A DNA stretch of 57,126 nucleotides from Catenovulum sp. 2E275 (GCF_025515275.1 NZ_JAOPFU010000027.1:1-57126), one strand, 5' to 3'; counted from the stretch's first letter, positions 9,727-19,073 are shown. Notes: generated by a model from the letters alone, not told the origin. Numbers and translations: made by a program.

Positions 9727-9814
9727 AAAAGCACATTTACTCTAGCAATAATTAAGACTAACCAAGTCGGTTAAAGGTTCATAAAAAGTAATTAAAAATT
9801 TGGTTTATTGTTAA

Positions 9815-9843
9815 TTGACAAGATGGAGTTTTAAACGTAAATT
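9815..9843 (+). promoter_or_regulatory. psrA promoter, sigma-70 type
   Basis: A perfect -35 box TTGACA (9815-9820), a 17-bp spacer and a -10 box TAAATT (9838-9843). It lies about 35 bp upstream of the psrA ATG and directly abuts the PsrA-like palindrome, so a bound repressor would cover the start site. Confidence 0.7.
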
Positions 9844-9860
9844 TTAAACAAGTGTTTGAA
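9843..9860. promoter_or_regulatory. PsrA-type operator
   Basis: The 18-bp imperfect palindrome TTTAAACAAGTGTTTGAA matches the known PsrA pattern of AAAC and GTTT half-sites separated by four bases. It overlaps the end of the -10 box of the psrA promoter, which implies negative autoregulation of the psrA-fadE unit, relieved by long-chain acyl ligands. The regulation is inferred. Confidence 0.7.
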
Positions 9861-9876
9861 TTTGTGCTGTGTGAGT

Positions 9877-10509
9877 ATGAAAAAAATAGATACTAAAACC
9901 CGAATTTTAAATGCAGCGGAACAGTTGTTTGCTATCTATGGTTTTAACAATACCTCGTTAAGACAAATAACCACAGAGGCAAATGTGAATTTGGCTTCGG
10001 TTAATTACCACTTTGGTTCAAAAAAGTCGTTAATTCAAGCTGTGCTGGCGCGTTATCTACAAGTTTTTATGCCAACCTTAATTACTGAGTTAGATAACCT
10101 AACAGCACAACAAACAAATACAAACCAACTAAACTTAAATGATTTGCTGCATACATTTGTAAAACCGTTATTGGCACTTAATCAAATAAGTGCACAAAGC
10201 GCGCGTAACTTTATGGTAATGATAGGGCGCGGTTACTCTGAAACACAGGGGCACTTACGCCGTTATATTAGTGAAAACTATGGCGAAACGCTAAACCATA
10301 TTATGCAGTTATTTGCCAGTACCTTACCTAATATTAGTCGAACCGAATTATTCTGGCGGTTACACTTTTCATTAGGTGCGCTGGTATTTACGATGACATC
10401 AGATTCTGCGCTGGCAGAAATATCTGAATCTGATTTTTCTGAAAAAGTATCAACTGAATATATCGTTAATAAGTTAATTCCTTTTATTGTTGCAGGGCTA
10501 AAAAATTAA
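9877..10509 (+). CDS. psrA: TetR-family fatty-acid regulator PsrA
   Basis: A TetR-family repressor of 210 residues from the ATG at 9877. The N-terminal HTH contains SLRQITTEANVNLASVNYHF. The ligand domain keeps segments I recall from Pseudomonas PsrA, such as QGHLRRYISENYG and ELFWRLHFSLGALVF. PsrA controls beta-oxidation genes in response to long-chain fatty acids. It lies 41 bp upstream of fadE, a classic target. An upstream in-frame TTG at 9856 falls within the operator, so the ATG at 9877 is preferred, although its ribosome-binding site is weak. Confidence 0.88.
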   Translation: MKKIDTKTRILNAAEQLFAIYGFNNTSLRQITTEANVNLASVNYHFGSKKSLIQAVLARYLQVFMPTLITELDNLTAQQTNTNQLNLNDLLHTFVKPLLALNQISAQSARNFMVMIGRGYSETQGHLRRYISENYGETLNHIMQLFASTLPNISRTELFWRLHFSLGALVFTMTSDSALAEISESDFSEKVSTEYIVNKLIPFIVAGLKN

Positions 10510-10550
10510 TCTCTTTGTAGAGATTGTTTCTGGTTATTGGAGGTTAGATT

Positions 10551-12839
10551 ATGTGGTTTTTAATTTTATTGATTATCGCAATTGCAGTTTTATTTGGGGT
10601 CAAAGACATTCGCAGGCGCTATGTTACTGAACCCGTATTTAAAATGTTTAAACGTATTTTGCCGCCTATGTCAGAAACTGAACAGGAAGCAATGGAAGCG
10701 GGTGATGTTTGGTGGGACGGTGAATTATTTTCCGGTAAACCAAACTGGGATAAACTCCATCAGTATGAAGATGCATTATTAAGTGAAGAAGAACAAAGCT
10801 TTATTGATAATCAGCTCGAAACTTTATTAGGCATGCTGGACGATTTTAAAATTGTGCATGAGCATAAAGACTTGCCAACAGAAGTTTGGGATTATCTGAA
10901 AAAAGAAGGCTTTTTTGCGCTGATTATTCCGAAAAAATTTGGTGGACGTGAATTTTCTGCAACCGCTAACTCAACCATAGTTACTAAAATTGCAACTCGC
11001 AGTGTGAGCACCGCGGTGTGCGTCATGGTGCCTAACAGTTTAGGGCCGGGTGAATTATTAATGCACTACGGTACTCAAGAGCAGCAAGAAAGATGGTTAC
11101 CTAATTTATCTAACGGTACAGATGTGCCTTGTTTTGCTCTAACCGGGCCGGAAGCCGGCTCTGATGCCGGTGCAATCCCTGATAAAGGCATTGTTTGTGA
11201 ACAAGAGTTTAACGGTGAAAAAACGCTTGGGATTAAATTAACCTGGAACAAGCGTTATATTACATTGGCTCCGGTTGCGACTGTACTAGGCTTAGCTTTT
11301 AAATTATACGATCCGGATCATTTAATTGGTGACAAAGAAAATATCGGCATTACTTGTGCGTTAATTCCGGCGGATCATCCGGGCGTTAATATTGGTGATC
11401 GCCATATGCCAATGAACTTGGCATTTATGAACGGCACAACGTCGGGGGAAGATGTGTTTATTCCAATTGACTGGATTATCGGTGGTCAGGAATATGCAGG
11501 TAAGGGTTGGCGTATGCTGGTGGAATGTTTATCAGCAGGGCGCGGTATTTCATTACCGGCTTTAGCTACGGCAATTGGTCACTTAACTTCTAAAACTACA
11601 TCGGCTTATGCTTATATTCGTAAGCAATTTGGCTTATCTATTGGCCGCTTTGAAGGTGTGCAAGAAGCATTAGCTCGAATTGGAGGTTATGCTTACACGC
11701 TGGAAGCAACCCGTAAATTTACTACATCGGCACTGGATATGGGTTATAGTCCGTCGGTAGTAACTGCGATTTCTAAATACCACATGACAGAAATGGGGCG
11801 TACGATTTTAAATGATGCGCTGGATATTCATGCTGGTAAAGCGATTCAAATGGGTGATAAAAATTATTTAGCGCATATTTATTGGGGTGTACCGGTGGCA
11901 ATAACGGTTGAAGGTGCAAACATATTAACCCGTAATTTGATGATTTTTGGACAAGGTGCAACTCGCTGTCATCCTTATGTTTACGATGAAATGAAAGCAG
12001 CGGCAGATCCGGATTATAACCAAGGGTTAGACACTTTTGATGGTTTATTAACTAAACATATTTGCCATTCGTTACGTAACTTTGGATATGCGCTGTTTCA
12101 TGGTTTAACCTTTGGTAAATTAAGCCGCTCGCCAGTGGCGGGTGAAACGGCTCAATATTATCAACAATTAAACCGCATGAGTGCAGGCTTAGCGTTAGCG
12201 ACTGATGTTTCTATGTTGGTTTTAGGTGGCGCACTTAAACGTAAAGAAATGATTTCTGCAAGACTTGGTGATGTATTAAGCCAGTTATATATCGCATCGG
12301 CAGTTTTAAAACGATATGAAGCGGATGGTCGTCCTGTAGGGGACTTACCTTTTGTGCATTATTCAATGCAAACGGCACTATACAAAATAGGTGTTGCGTT
12401 TGAAGGCTACTTTAATAACTTTAAACCTAAATGGCTGAGCCTGATTTTAAAGCGGGTTATTTTTCCATTCGGTAATTTTTATTCAATGCCGTCAGACAGC
12501 TTAGCCAGAACCATTTGCCGCAGCTTACTTAAACCAAACGAAACTCGGGATAAAATCTCTAAGCTTTGTTATTTAGGTAAAGGTGAAAACGATGCAACAG
12601 GGGTAATGGAAGCCGCATTTTTAGCTATGCAAAAGTGCCAGCCAATTGAACTTAAAATTAGCGCGGCACAAAAAACAGGTAAAATTGCCAAACGTGTCCC
12701 TTTTGCTAAAGCAATAGAATTAGCGTTGGAAGCAGAGCTAATTAGCGAAAGCGAAGCGCAGGAAATTCGACATGCCGAAGCGCTGCGCCAAAGCGCAATA
12801 GCGGTTGATAGCTTTGCTGCGGATAAATTTAAAAAATAA
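10551..12839 (+). CDS. fadE: Acyl-CoA dehydrogenase FadE
   Basis: A 762-residue FadE-type acyl-CoA dehydrogenase, the first enzyme of fatty acid beta-oxidation (acyl-CoA to trans-2-enoyl-CoA with FAD). It has the hydrophobic N-terminal segment typical of FadE (about 2-18), the FALTGPEAGSDAG flavin/substrate loop, the AGRGISLPALA segment and the large extra C-terminal domain that distinguishes FadE from short acyl-CoA dehydrogenases. GGAGG precedes the ATG at good spacing. It sits in an apparent operon behind psrA and ends at a strong terminator. Confidence 0.95.
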   Translation: MWFLILLIIAIAVLFGVKDIRRRYVTEPVFKMFKRILPPMSETEQEAMEAGDVWWDGELFSGKPNWDKLHQYEDALLSEEEQSFIDNQLETLLGMLDDFKIVHEHKDLPTEVWDYLKKEGFFALIIPKKFGGREFSATANSTIVTKIATRSVSTAVCVMVPNSLGPGELLMHYGTQEQQERWLPNLSNGTDVPCFALTGPEAGSDAGAIPDKGIVCEQEFNGEKTLGIKLTWNKRYITLAPVATVLGLAFKLYDPDHLIGDKENIGITCALIPADHPGVNIGDRHMPMNLAFMNGTTSGEDVFIPIDWIIGGQEYAGKGWRMLVECLSAGRGISLPALATAIGHLTSKTTSAYAYIRKQFGLSIGRFEGVQEALARIGGYAYTLEATRKFTTSALDMGYSPSVVTAISKYHMTEMGRTILNDALDIHAGKAIQMGDKNYLAHIYWGVPVAITVEGANILTRNLMIFGQGATRCHPYVYDEMKAAADPDYNQGLDTFDGLLTKHICHSLRNFGYALFHGLTFGKLSRSPVAGETAQYYQQLNRMSAGLALATDVSMLVLGGALKRKEMISARLGDVLSQLYIASAVLKRYEADGRPVGDLPFVHYSMQTALYKIGVAFEGYFNNFKPKWLSLILKRVIFPFGNFYSMPSDSLARTICRSLLKPNETRDKISKLCYLGKGENDATGVMEAAFLAMQKCQPIELKISAAQKTGKIAKRVPFAKAIELALEAELISESEAQEIRHAEALRQSAIAVDSFAADKFKK

Positions 12840-12863
12840 TCCGTCAAATTGTGAAAAATATTT

Positions 12864-12889
12864 AAAAGCCGAGGTTTCTCGGCTTTTTT
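12864..12889 (+). terminator. Terminator after fadE
   Basis: AAAAGCCGAG pairs with CTCGGCTTTT around a GTTT loop, followed by a run of T. It lies 25 bp after the fadE stop and separates fadE from nagZ. Confidence 0.9.
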
Positions 12890-12936
12890 GTATGTGTTAC
12901 ATTTTGATATTGTTTTTTGATGATTATAAAAAGTAT

Positions 12937-13956
12937 ATGACTGCATTAATGCTGGATTTAGTCGGGCAAGAGGTATCGCAGGAAGAACGCGAAATTTTAG
13001 CTCACCCTATGGTTGGTGGTTTAATTTTATTTAGCCGTAATTTTCACGATGTTGAACAATTAACCCATTTAACGGATTGTATTCGGCAAGCAGCTAAAAA
13101 GCCAATTTTGATTGCGGTTGATCACGAAGGTGGGCGAGTTCAGCGGTTTCGTGAAGGTTTTAGTCCAATTCCGGCAATGCGAGATTTAAAACAAACTCAT
13201 CCTCAATATTCAACCGAGCAAGTTTGCCAGCAAATGGGCTGGTTAATGGCGGCAGAAGTGCAATCGGTTGGCATAGATATGAGTTTTGCTCCTGTATTGG
13301 ATTTAGATGGTATTTCGGATGTGATTACCAACCGCTCATTTCACTCTAATCCAGACAAAGTAATTGAACTGGCAAGTTATTTTATTCAAGGGATGAAACA
13401 AGCTGGAATGAAAGCTTGCGGCAAACATTTTCCCGGTCATGGCAGTGTTAAAGCCGATTCACATATTGCGGCGGCGATTGATGAACGTTCAGCCGAGGAA
13501 ATATTTTCGCGCGACCTGAAAGTATTTGAGCTAATTATTCAAACTGAGTTATTAGATGCTGTAATGCCCGCACATGTGATTTATTCGCAATTGGATGATA
13601 AACCAGCCGGTTTTTCTGCCTATTGGCTCCAAACCATACTTAAACAACAGCTTAACTTTAACGGTGTGATTTTTAGCGATGATTTATCAATGGAAGCGGC
13701 CAGTATTGCCGGAGATTATGTTGGTAAAGCGCAAGCTGCATTGAGCGCTGGTTGTGATATGGTACTGGCTTGTAATAATTCAAAAGGGGCGATCAGTATT
13801 TTAGATGCTCACCAACAGTTAAAAGACTGGATTCACACCGATACAAATAAAAAAGTTCAGGCGTTATTCAGCCGGGCTGATTTTAATTTGGCTCAACTGC
13901 AACAAAACTCATTATGGCAGCAGGCTAATCGTTTAGCGTGTTCGTTTAACGATTAA
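12937..13956 (+). CDS. nagZ: Beta-N-acetylhexosaminidase NagZ
   Basis: A 339-residue cytoplasmic glycoside hydrolase family 3 enzyme that removes N-acetylglucosamine from anhydromuropeptides in cell-wall recycling. The substrate-binding DHEGGRVQRF and the catalytic KHFPGHGS loop are both intact. The open frame continues 44 codons upstream through the fadE terminator; the ATG at 12937 (MTALMLDLVGQE) matches the family start and leaves the normal length of about 340. A monocistronic or two-gene unit with the phosphatase downstream is possible. Confidence 0.95.
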   Translation: MTALMLDLVGQEVSQEEREILAHPMVGGLILFSRNFHDVEQLTHLTDCIRQAAKKPILIAVDHEGGRVQRFREGFSPIPAMRDLKQTHPQYSTEQVCQQMGWLMAAEVQSVGIDMSFAPVLDLDGISDVITNRSFHSNPDKVIELASYFIQGMKQAGMKACGKHFPGHGSVKADSHIAAAIDERSAEEIFSRDLKVFELIIQTELLDAVMPAHVIYSQLDDKPAGFSAYWLQTILKQQLNFNGVIFSDDLSMEAASIAGDYVGKAQAALSAGCDMVLACNNSKGAISILDAHQQLKDWIHTDTNKKVQALFSRADFNLAQLQQNSLWQQANRLACSFND

Positions 13957-14022
13957 GGCTTGATTTAGAAAATCCATAAAACTGAAATTATATTTACTTA
14001 AAATGGAGAAACTTATTTAGTT

Positions 14023-14505
14023 ATGACAAGCAGTCAAAAGCTAAAAGCTCGCTCAGTATTATTTGTTTGTTTAGGCAATATTTGTCGTTCACCAACGGCT
14101 CATGCTGTATTTCGACAACTGGCTAAAGATGCCCGTTTACCAATAGAAATTGATTCTGCTGGCACAGCCGGTTATCACAAAGGGGCTGCGCCAGATAAAA
14201 GAGCAAAAGCCGCAGGTGTTAAACGAGGTTATGATTTTTCTAAATTGGCAGCGCGTCCAGTTATTAGCGAAGATTTTGAAAAGTTTGATTTAATTTTGGC
14301 AATGGATAAAGCCAATTATCAGGATTTAATCAGTGAATGTCCGGCTGAGTATCAGCATAAAATTCAGTTATTTTTAAATTTTGCTGAAAATTATCCGGCA
14401 GAAGATGAAGTGCCAGACCCTTATTATGGCGGCGCTCAAGGCTTTGAATATGTGCTAGACTTAGTCGAAGATGCTTCAAACGGTCTGCTAAAACGTCTAG
14501 TGTAA
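14023..14505 (+). CDS. Low-molecular-weight protein tyrosine phosphatase
   Basis: A 160-residue LMW-PTP. The P-loop CLGNICRS (CX5RS) lies near the N-terminus and the general-acid loop DPYYGG is present. These cytoplasmic enzymes remove phosphate from tyrosine kinases or other phosphoproteins. No tyrosine kinase or exopolysaccharide cluster is adjacent, so the substrate is unknown. The start is the first ATG of the frame; GGAG lies about 15 bases upstream, rather far. Confidence 0.93.
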   Translation: MTSSQKLKARSVLFVCLGNICRSPTAHAVFRQLAKDARLPIEIDSAGTAGYHKGAAPDKRAKAAGVKRGYDFSKLAARPVISEDFEKFDLILAMDKANYQDLISECPAEYQHKIQLFLNFAENYPAEDEVPDPYYGGAQGFEYVLDLVEDASNGLLKRLV

Positions 14506-14608
14506 GGCTCGATTTTTTCGATAGATTCAAATGATAAAACCAGTTATAAAAAAATACTTTCTCAGGTTATTATCAAACATTCATTAATATAAAAATAGGA
14601 ATACAAAG

Positions 14609-15979
14609 GTGTCAGATTGGTCTCCGAGTTCATGGCGTAATTTCCCGATTTTACAACAGCCAACATATCCAGATCTTGCTTATTTAAAACAAGTAGAGAG
14701 CCAGCTTAAAACATATCCGCCTTTAGTATTTGCTGCGGAAACCCGCTCTTTATTTGATCAGCTAGGTGAAGTTGCACAAGGCAAAGCATTTTTATTACAA
14801 GGTGGTGATTGTGCAGAATCATTTACTGATTTTAATGCGCCCAAAATCCGTGATACGTTTAAAACCTTGCTGCAAATGGCGGTTGTTTTAACCTTTAGTG
14901 GCAGCTGCCCAATTGTTAAAGTTGCGCGAATGGCTGGGCAATATGCAAAACCGCGTTCAGATGATATGGAAACCCGAGAGGGGATCTCATTACCAAGTTA
15001 TCGTGGTGACATTATCAACGGTTTCGATTTTACCGAGGCTGCGCGCATTCCTAATCCGGATAATTTATTAACCGCGTATCACCATTCATCGGCAACCCTT
15101 AATTTATTACGCGCGTTTGCCCAAGGTGGTTTGGCTGATTTGCATCAGGTTAACCGCTGGAATATGGACTTTGTTGGTAAATCCCCTGTGAGTGAAAAAT
15201 ACCATGATATTGCACATCAAATTCAACAAGCGCTTGAATTTATGGAAGTGATTGGCATTAATGCAGACAATACGCCAAAAATTAAAGAAACAGATTTATT
15301 TACTTCGCATGAAGCTCTGTTACTTAATTACGAAGAAGCATTAACCCGTAAAGATACTTTAACTGGGTTATGGTACGACTGTTCTGCTCACATGGTATGG
15401 ATTGGCGAACGAACCCGACAACTTGATCATGCGCATATTGAGTTTTTCCGCGGTATTAATAACCCAATTGGCGTTAAAGTTGGGCCAAGTATGAAGCCGG
15501 ATGAATTAATTCAGTTAATTGATGCGCTTAATCCAAATAATATTCCGGGACGTTTAACTTTAATTACTCGTATGGGGGCAGATAAATTAGCGGATAATTT
15601 ACCGGCACTCGCGCGTAAAGTTAAACAAGAAGGCCGTCATGTTGTTTGGACAAGTGATCCTATGCATGGCAATACCATTAAAGCCGCTAATGGTTATAAA
15701 ACCCGTAATTTTGATTCAATTTTATCTGAAATTGAGCAATTTTTTGCGGTTCACCGAGCAGAAAACAGCTATGCAGGTGGTATTCATTTGGAAATGACAG
15801 GATTAGATGTGACTGAGTGTACTGGTGGTGCGTATCAGATTTCTGAAACCGATTTGGCAACGTGTTACCAAACTCAGTGCGATCCTCGATTAAACCAAAC
15901 TCAGGTATTAGAAATGGCATTTAGAATTTGTGATACCTTAAAATCGGCAAGAGCGGATTATTTAGCAGGTCAAAAATAG
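14609..15979 (+). CDS. Class II DAHP synthase
   Basis: A 456-residue class II (plant-like) 3-deoxy-7-phosphoheptulonate synthase, which condenses phosphoenolpyruvate and erythrose 4-phosphate at the entry to the shikimate pathway. Recognisable segments are [15 protein letters not shown] at the N-terminus, [23 protein letters not shown] and [10 protein letters not shown]. The start is GTG at 14609 with AGGA eight bases upstream and no better ATG. It is a single gene followed by a terminator. No other aromatic biosynthesis gene is near. Confidence 0.95.
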   Translation: MSDWSPSSWRNFPILQQPTYPDLAYLKQVESQLKTYPPLVFAAETRSLFDQLGEVAQGKAFLLQGGDCAESFTDFNAPKIRDTFKTLLQMAVVLTFSGSCPIVKVARMAGQYAKPRSDDMETREGISLPSYRGDIINGFDFTEAARIPNPDNLLTAYHHSSATLNLLRAFAQGGLADLHQVNRWNMDFVGKSPVSEKYHDIAHQIQQALEFMEVIGINADNTPKIKETDLFTSHEALLLNYEEALTRKDTLTGLWYDCSAHMVWIGERTRQLDHAHIEFFRGINNPIGVKVGPSMKPDELIQLIDALNPNNIPGRLTLITRMGADKLADNLPALARKVKQEGRHVVWTSDPMHGNTIKAANGYKTRNFDSILSEIEQFFAVHRAENSYAGGIHLEMTGLDVTECTGGAYQISETDLATCYQTQCDPRLNQTQVLEMAFRICDTLKSARADYLAGQK

Positions 15980-16032
15980 GTTTTGCCGCTGTTTTTATCG
16001 TGATTGTTAATTTAAAACTGCAATTAATTGAT

Positions 16033-16062
16033 TAAGCCAGTATAATCACTGGCTTAATTTTA
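16033..16062 (+). terminator. Terminator after DAHP synthase
   Basis: A perfect 9-bp stem TAAGCCAGT / ACTGGCTTA with a 6-nt loop followed by ATTTTAT. It lies between the DAHP synthase stop and the pterin-synthase-like gene. Confidence 0.75.
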
Positions 16063-16091
16063 TCTGTTGATTATTCGGACATTTCTACTCG

Positions 16092-16970
16092 ATGCATTTA
16101 TTCGTAAACGACTTAACCATTATTGATTTTTCATATTTAGATACTCAGCGCGGCATTGTTGGCGAAAGCTGGATTGTTGATGTGGCTTTAATTGGCCAGC
16201 TCAATGAACAAAATATGGTCTTAGATTTTGGTGTGGTCAAAAGCCAGATTAAACGCATTATCGACAGAGAGTTTGATCACAAACTGCATATAGCAGAAGA
16301 TTCAACCGCTTTGGTAAGTAAACAAATGCAGCAAGATAATCTGGATATTGTTTATAAAACCGATGCGCTTGAATATATTTATATGTCTGCGCCTCCATCG
16401 GCTTATTGTTTTTTACAGGCTGAGCAAGTCAATATTGATGAAGTATTACCACTTATTCGCGCTACTATTATGCGCCACATGCCTGAAAACGTTAAAGATC
16501 TTGAAATTCGTTTAAGACCAGAGCAGATTAATCAGGCTTATTATCATTACAGTCACGGATTAAAAAAGCATGACGGCAATTGTCAGCGAATTGTGCATGG
16601 TCACAGATCTAAAGTAGATGTATTTAAAGATGGCCAAGTGGATACTCAGTGGCAGGAATATTGGGCTAAACGTTGGCAAGATATCTATATTGGCAGTGAA
16701 GAAGATTTAGACCAAAACCTGTTAACAGAGTTTTGTCAGCAATATTCGTTGTTAGAAACGGATTATGTTGCGTTTTCTTATTCTGCGACTCAAGGCGAAT
16801 ATAAACTGGTTTGCCCAAATAGTTTAACTGATGTGATTGACCGTGATACAACAGTTGAGTGTTTGGCTGAATTTATGTTAGAAGTAATGCAACAGACAGA
16901 TAAACATTCAAACTTAAAAGTGATGGCGTATGAAGGCGTTTCTAAAGGGGCAATCGCACAAAGCGAATAA
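16092..16970 (+). CDS. Double T-fold 6-carboxytetrahydropterin synthase-like protein
   Basis: A 292-residue protein of the QueD/PTPS (T-fold) family, about twice the usual QueD length. The first half keeps the later part of a T-fold domain (VLDFGVVKSQIKRIID with D45, and H63) but has GESW where the HGH metal site is expected. The second half carries H155, C164 and H169/H171 (NCQRIVHGHR), the catalytic Cys and zinc histidines. It could serve as QueD for the QueC/QueE pair at 26 kb, but that is inference. It overlaps the downstream M23 peptidase gene by 41 bp. The ATG at 16092 has no strong ribosome-binding site. Confidence 0.8.
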   Translation: MHLFVNDLTIIDFSYLDTQRGIVGESWIVDVALIGQLNEQNMVLDFGVVKSQIKRIIDREFDHKLHIAEDSTALVSKQMQQDNLDIVYKTDALEYIYMSAPPSAYCFLQAEQVNIDEVLPLIRATIMRHMPENVKDLEIRLRPEQINQAYYHYSHGLKKHDGNCQRIVHGHRSKVDVFKDGQVDTQWQEYWAKRWQDIYIGSEEDLDQNLLTEFCQQYSLLETDYVAFSYSATQGEYKLVCPNSLTDVIDRDTTVECLAEFMLEVMQQTDKHSNLKVMAYEGVSKGAIAQSE

Positions 16971-17952
16971 TAAATTTATTAACCGTGTTGTTTGGGCTTT
17001 TAATCAAGCAAATATACGGTTAACACCATTCAATACCGCGGCATGGTTGCCGCTCAATAGCGACAGTAAAACAGCTAACAAACCAATTAATAATAAAACA
17101 GTATCAAAGTTAACTTTTTCTGTTTTAATTTCTAGCCTGTTTTTAACTGCGAGTCATACCGCGTTAGCGAATCCGGCAGATACGATAAAAATTAATCAAC
17201 AAGCTCTGCAACCCGGTGGTTTTGTCAAAGGCCAACTAAATAATTGTTTGAGTTATCAAATATCAGACAGCCAAACTCAACAGCAGGGAAAATGTACTCA
17301 AGAGGGTGCATTTTTATTTGGGTTTGGTCGAGATGCCGATTTAACCCAAACTGCAACTTTTACTTTGGCGGATAACTCAACTTTAACTCATACGTTTACG
17401 CTTCAATCCCGCGATTACAAAATTGATAGAGTTAATGGTGTACCGTCAAAAACAGTTAATCCACCTCAATCTGTATTAGACCGAATTAGTAAAGAAAACG
17501 GTGAAATCTGGCTTGCCCGTAACAAAGAGAGCAACAGCAAAGACTTTTTACAAAGTTTTATTTGGCCAGCAAAAGGGCGAATTTCCGGTGTTTATGGCAG
17601 CCAGCGGGTGTTTAATGGTACACCTAAACGGCCACATTTTGGCTTAGATATAGCCGCACCAACCGGCACTCAAATTATAGCTCCGGCTGATGGGGTGATT
17701 ACCGTGGCTCACCCAGATATGTTTTATTCTGGCGGCACCATTATTTTAGACCACGGCTTTGGGATTTCATCGACTTTTATTCACATGTCTAAATTGCATG
17801 TAAAAAAAGGCGATACAGTTAAACAAGGTGAGCTAATAGGTGAAATTGGTAAAACAGGGCGAGCGACCGGACCTCATTTAGATTGGCGGATAAACTGGTA
17901 TCAAATAAGGCTTGATCCAGCGTTTTGGGTTCCTGCTGGTGGACATCAGTAA
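16930..17952 (+). CDS. M23 family metallopeptidase
   Basis: A 340-residue LytM/M23-type peptidoglycan endopeptidase. A hydrophobic signal-peptide-like segment ending ...HTALA is at about 61-81, after an unusual ~55-residue N-terminal tail; no better in-frame start is evident nearer the signal. A beta-rich domain precedes the C-terminal M23 domain with HFGLD and FIHMSKLH. The last metal motif reads PHLDW instead of the usual HxH. It overlaps the T-fold gene by 41 bp, so translation is probably coupled although no functional link is obvious. A strong terminator follows. Confidence 0.88.
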   Translation: MKAFLKGQSHKANNKFINRVVWAFNQANIRLTPFNTAAWLPLNSDSKTANKPINNKTVSKLTFSVLISSLFLTASHTALANPADTIKINQQALQPGGFVKGQLNNCLSYQISDSQTQQQGKCTQEGAFLFGFGRDADLTQTATFTLADNSTLTHTFTLQSRDYKIDRVNGVPSKTVNPPQSVLDRISKENGEIWLARNKESNSKDFLQSFIWPAKGRISGVYGSQRVFNGTPKRPHFGLDIAAPTGTQIIAPADGVITVAHPDMFYSGGTIILDHGFGISSTFIHMSKLHVKKGDTVKQGELIGEIGKTGRATGPHLDWRINWYQIRLDPAFWVPAGGHQ

Positions 17953-17986
17953 CAAACTGCTTATACGCACCTCAGGTTAATAAGCA

Positions 17987-18018
17987 ATAAAATAGCCGGT
18001 ATAAACCGGCTATTTTAT
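17987..18018. terminator. Bidirectional terminator
   Basis: A perfect 14-bp stem ATAAAATAGCCGGT / ACCGGCTATTTTAT with a 4-nt loop. A-rich and T-rich flanks allow it to work in both directions between the M23 peptidase gene and the convergent ahr gene. Confidence 0.9.
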
Positions 18019-18071
18019 ATTGGGCCTCAATTATAAGCGGGTATATTATTAAACCGAGTTCACCTGGTTAG

Positions 18072-19073
18072 TTATTCACGCTCAAGCACAATTCGGTAAT
18101 GGGCTTTACCTGATTCAAGGTGCTTAATTGCTTGGTTTATTTCACTCATCTTAAATAGTTCAACTTGTGGCTCTATATTATGCTGGGCAGCAAATTCAAG
18201 CATTTGAGCTATGGTAGCGGGGCTGCCAACAGGAGAGCCTGAAATTTGTTTTTGACCTGCAATTAAACCAAAAACGCCAATATCGAGTGGCTCTAAAGTT
18301 GCGCCGACAAAATGCAACCTGCCTTTGGGTTTTAACGTAGATAAATACAGATTCCAGTCGAGTTTTACGTTCACGGTTGAGATAATAAAATCAAAGCGTT
18401 CAGCTGCATTTTCAATATCTGCTTGATTACGAGAATTTAATGTATGGTGTGCCCCTAGCTTTAATGCTTCCTGAGCTTTTGCATCTGATGAGGTAAACGC
18501 TGTAACCTCACATCCCCATGCATTTAAAAATTGTAGTGCCAAATGGCCTAAACCACCGATGCCAATAACTGCAACTTTATCCGTTGGTTTTACATCAAAC
18601 TGCACCAGAGGGTTAAATACAGTGATCCCGCCACAAAATAAAGGACCTGCCGTTTGAGCATTTAAATGTTTAGGTAAAGCAACTACAGCACGCTCATTAG
18701 CTCGAACTTTGTCGGCAAATCCGCCTTTACTCATAACGGTAGGCATAGCTTGTTGGCAGAGATTTTCATCGCCTGTATTACACGAATGGCAATGATGGCA
18801 ATAATCACTATGCCAGCCAAGTCCGACTAAATCACCAACAGACACACTGGTTACATGCTCACCAATTGCACTTACTCGGCCTACTACTTCATGACCTGCA
18901 ACCAGAGGATATTGGGACATCCCCCATTCATTATTGAGCATGGAAATATCCGAGTGGCAAATTCCGCAATAATCGACCTCAATCTCAACATCATGATGAT
19001 TGAGCGAGCCGGGCTCATAACTATATTCTTTTAATTGGCCTTTTGCTTCAAAAGCAGCGTATGCATTTATCAT
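18072..19073 (-). CDS. ahr: Zinc-dependent alcohol/aldehyde dehydrogenase Ahr
   Basis: A 333-residue medium-chain zinc dehydrogenase close to E. coli Ahr (YjgB), an NADPH-dependent aldehyde reductase. Catalytic zinc ligands are in DYCGICHSD and AGHEVVG, the structural-zinc cysteines in YCHHCHSCNTGDENLC, and the Rossmann motif is GIGGLGH. AAGGAAGAAT precedes the ATG, a good ribosome-binding site. An 18-bp imperfect palindrome lies about 120 bp upstream. It shares a terminator with the convergent M23 gene. Confidence 0.92.
   Translation of the reverse strand: MINAYAAFEAKGQLKEYSYEPGSLNHHDVEIEVDYCGICHSDISMLNNEWGMSQYPLVAGHEVVGRVSAIGEHVTSVSVGDLVGLGWHSDYCHHCHSCNTGDENLCQQAMPTVMSKGGFADKVRANERAVVALPKHLNAQTAGPLFCGGITVFNPLVQFDVKPTDKVAVIGIGGLGHLALQFLNAWGCEVTAFTSSDAKAQEALKLGAHHTLNSRNQADIENAAERFDFIISTVNVKLDWNLYLSTLKPKGRLHFVGATLEPLDIGVFGLIAGQKQISGSPVGSPATIAQMLEFAAQHNIEPQVELFKMSEINQAIKHLESGKAHYRIVLERE

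Noticed and set aside
12805-12936. Open frame extending NagZ upstream by 44 codons
   Set aside because: It runs through the end of fadE and its terminator; the ATG at 12937 matches the family start and length.
12569-12946. Antisense frame of about 125 codons over the end of fadE
   Set aside because: It lies opposite a conserved gene and its terminator, has no family resemblance and no ribosome-binding site.
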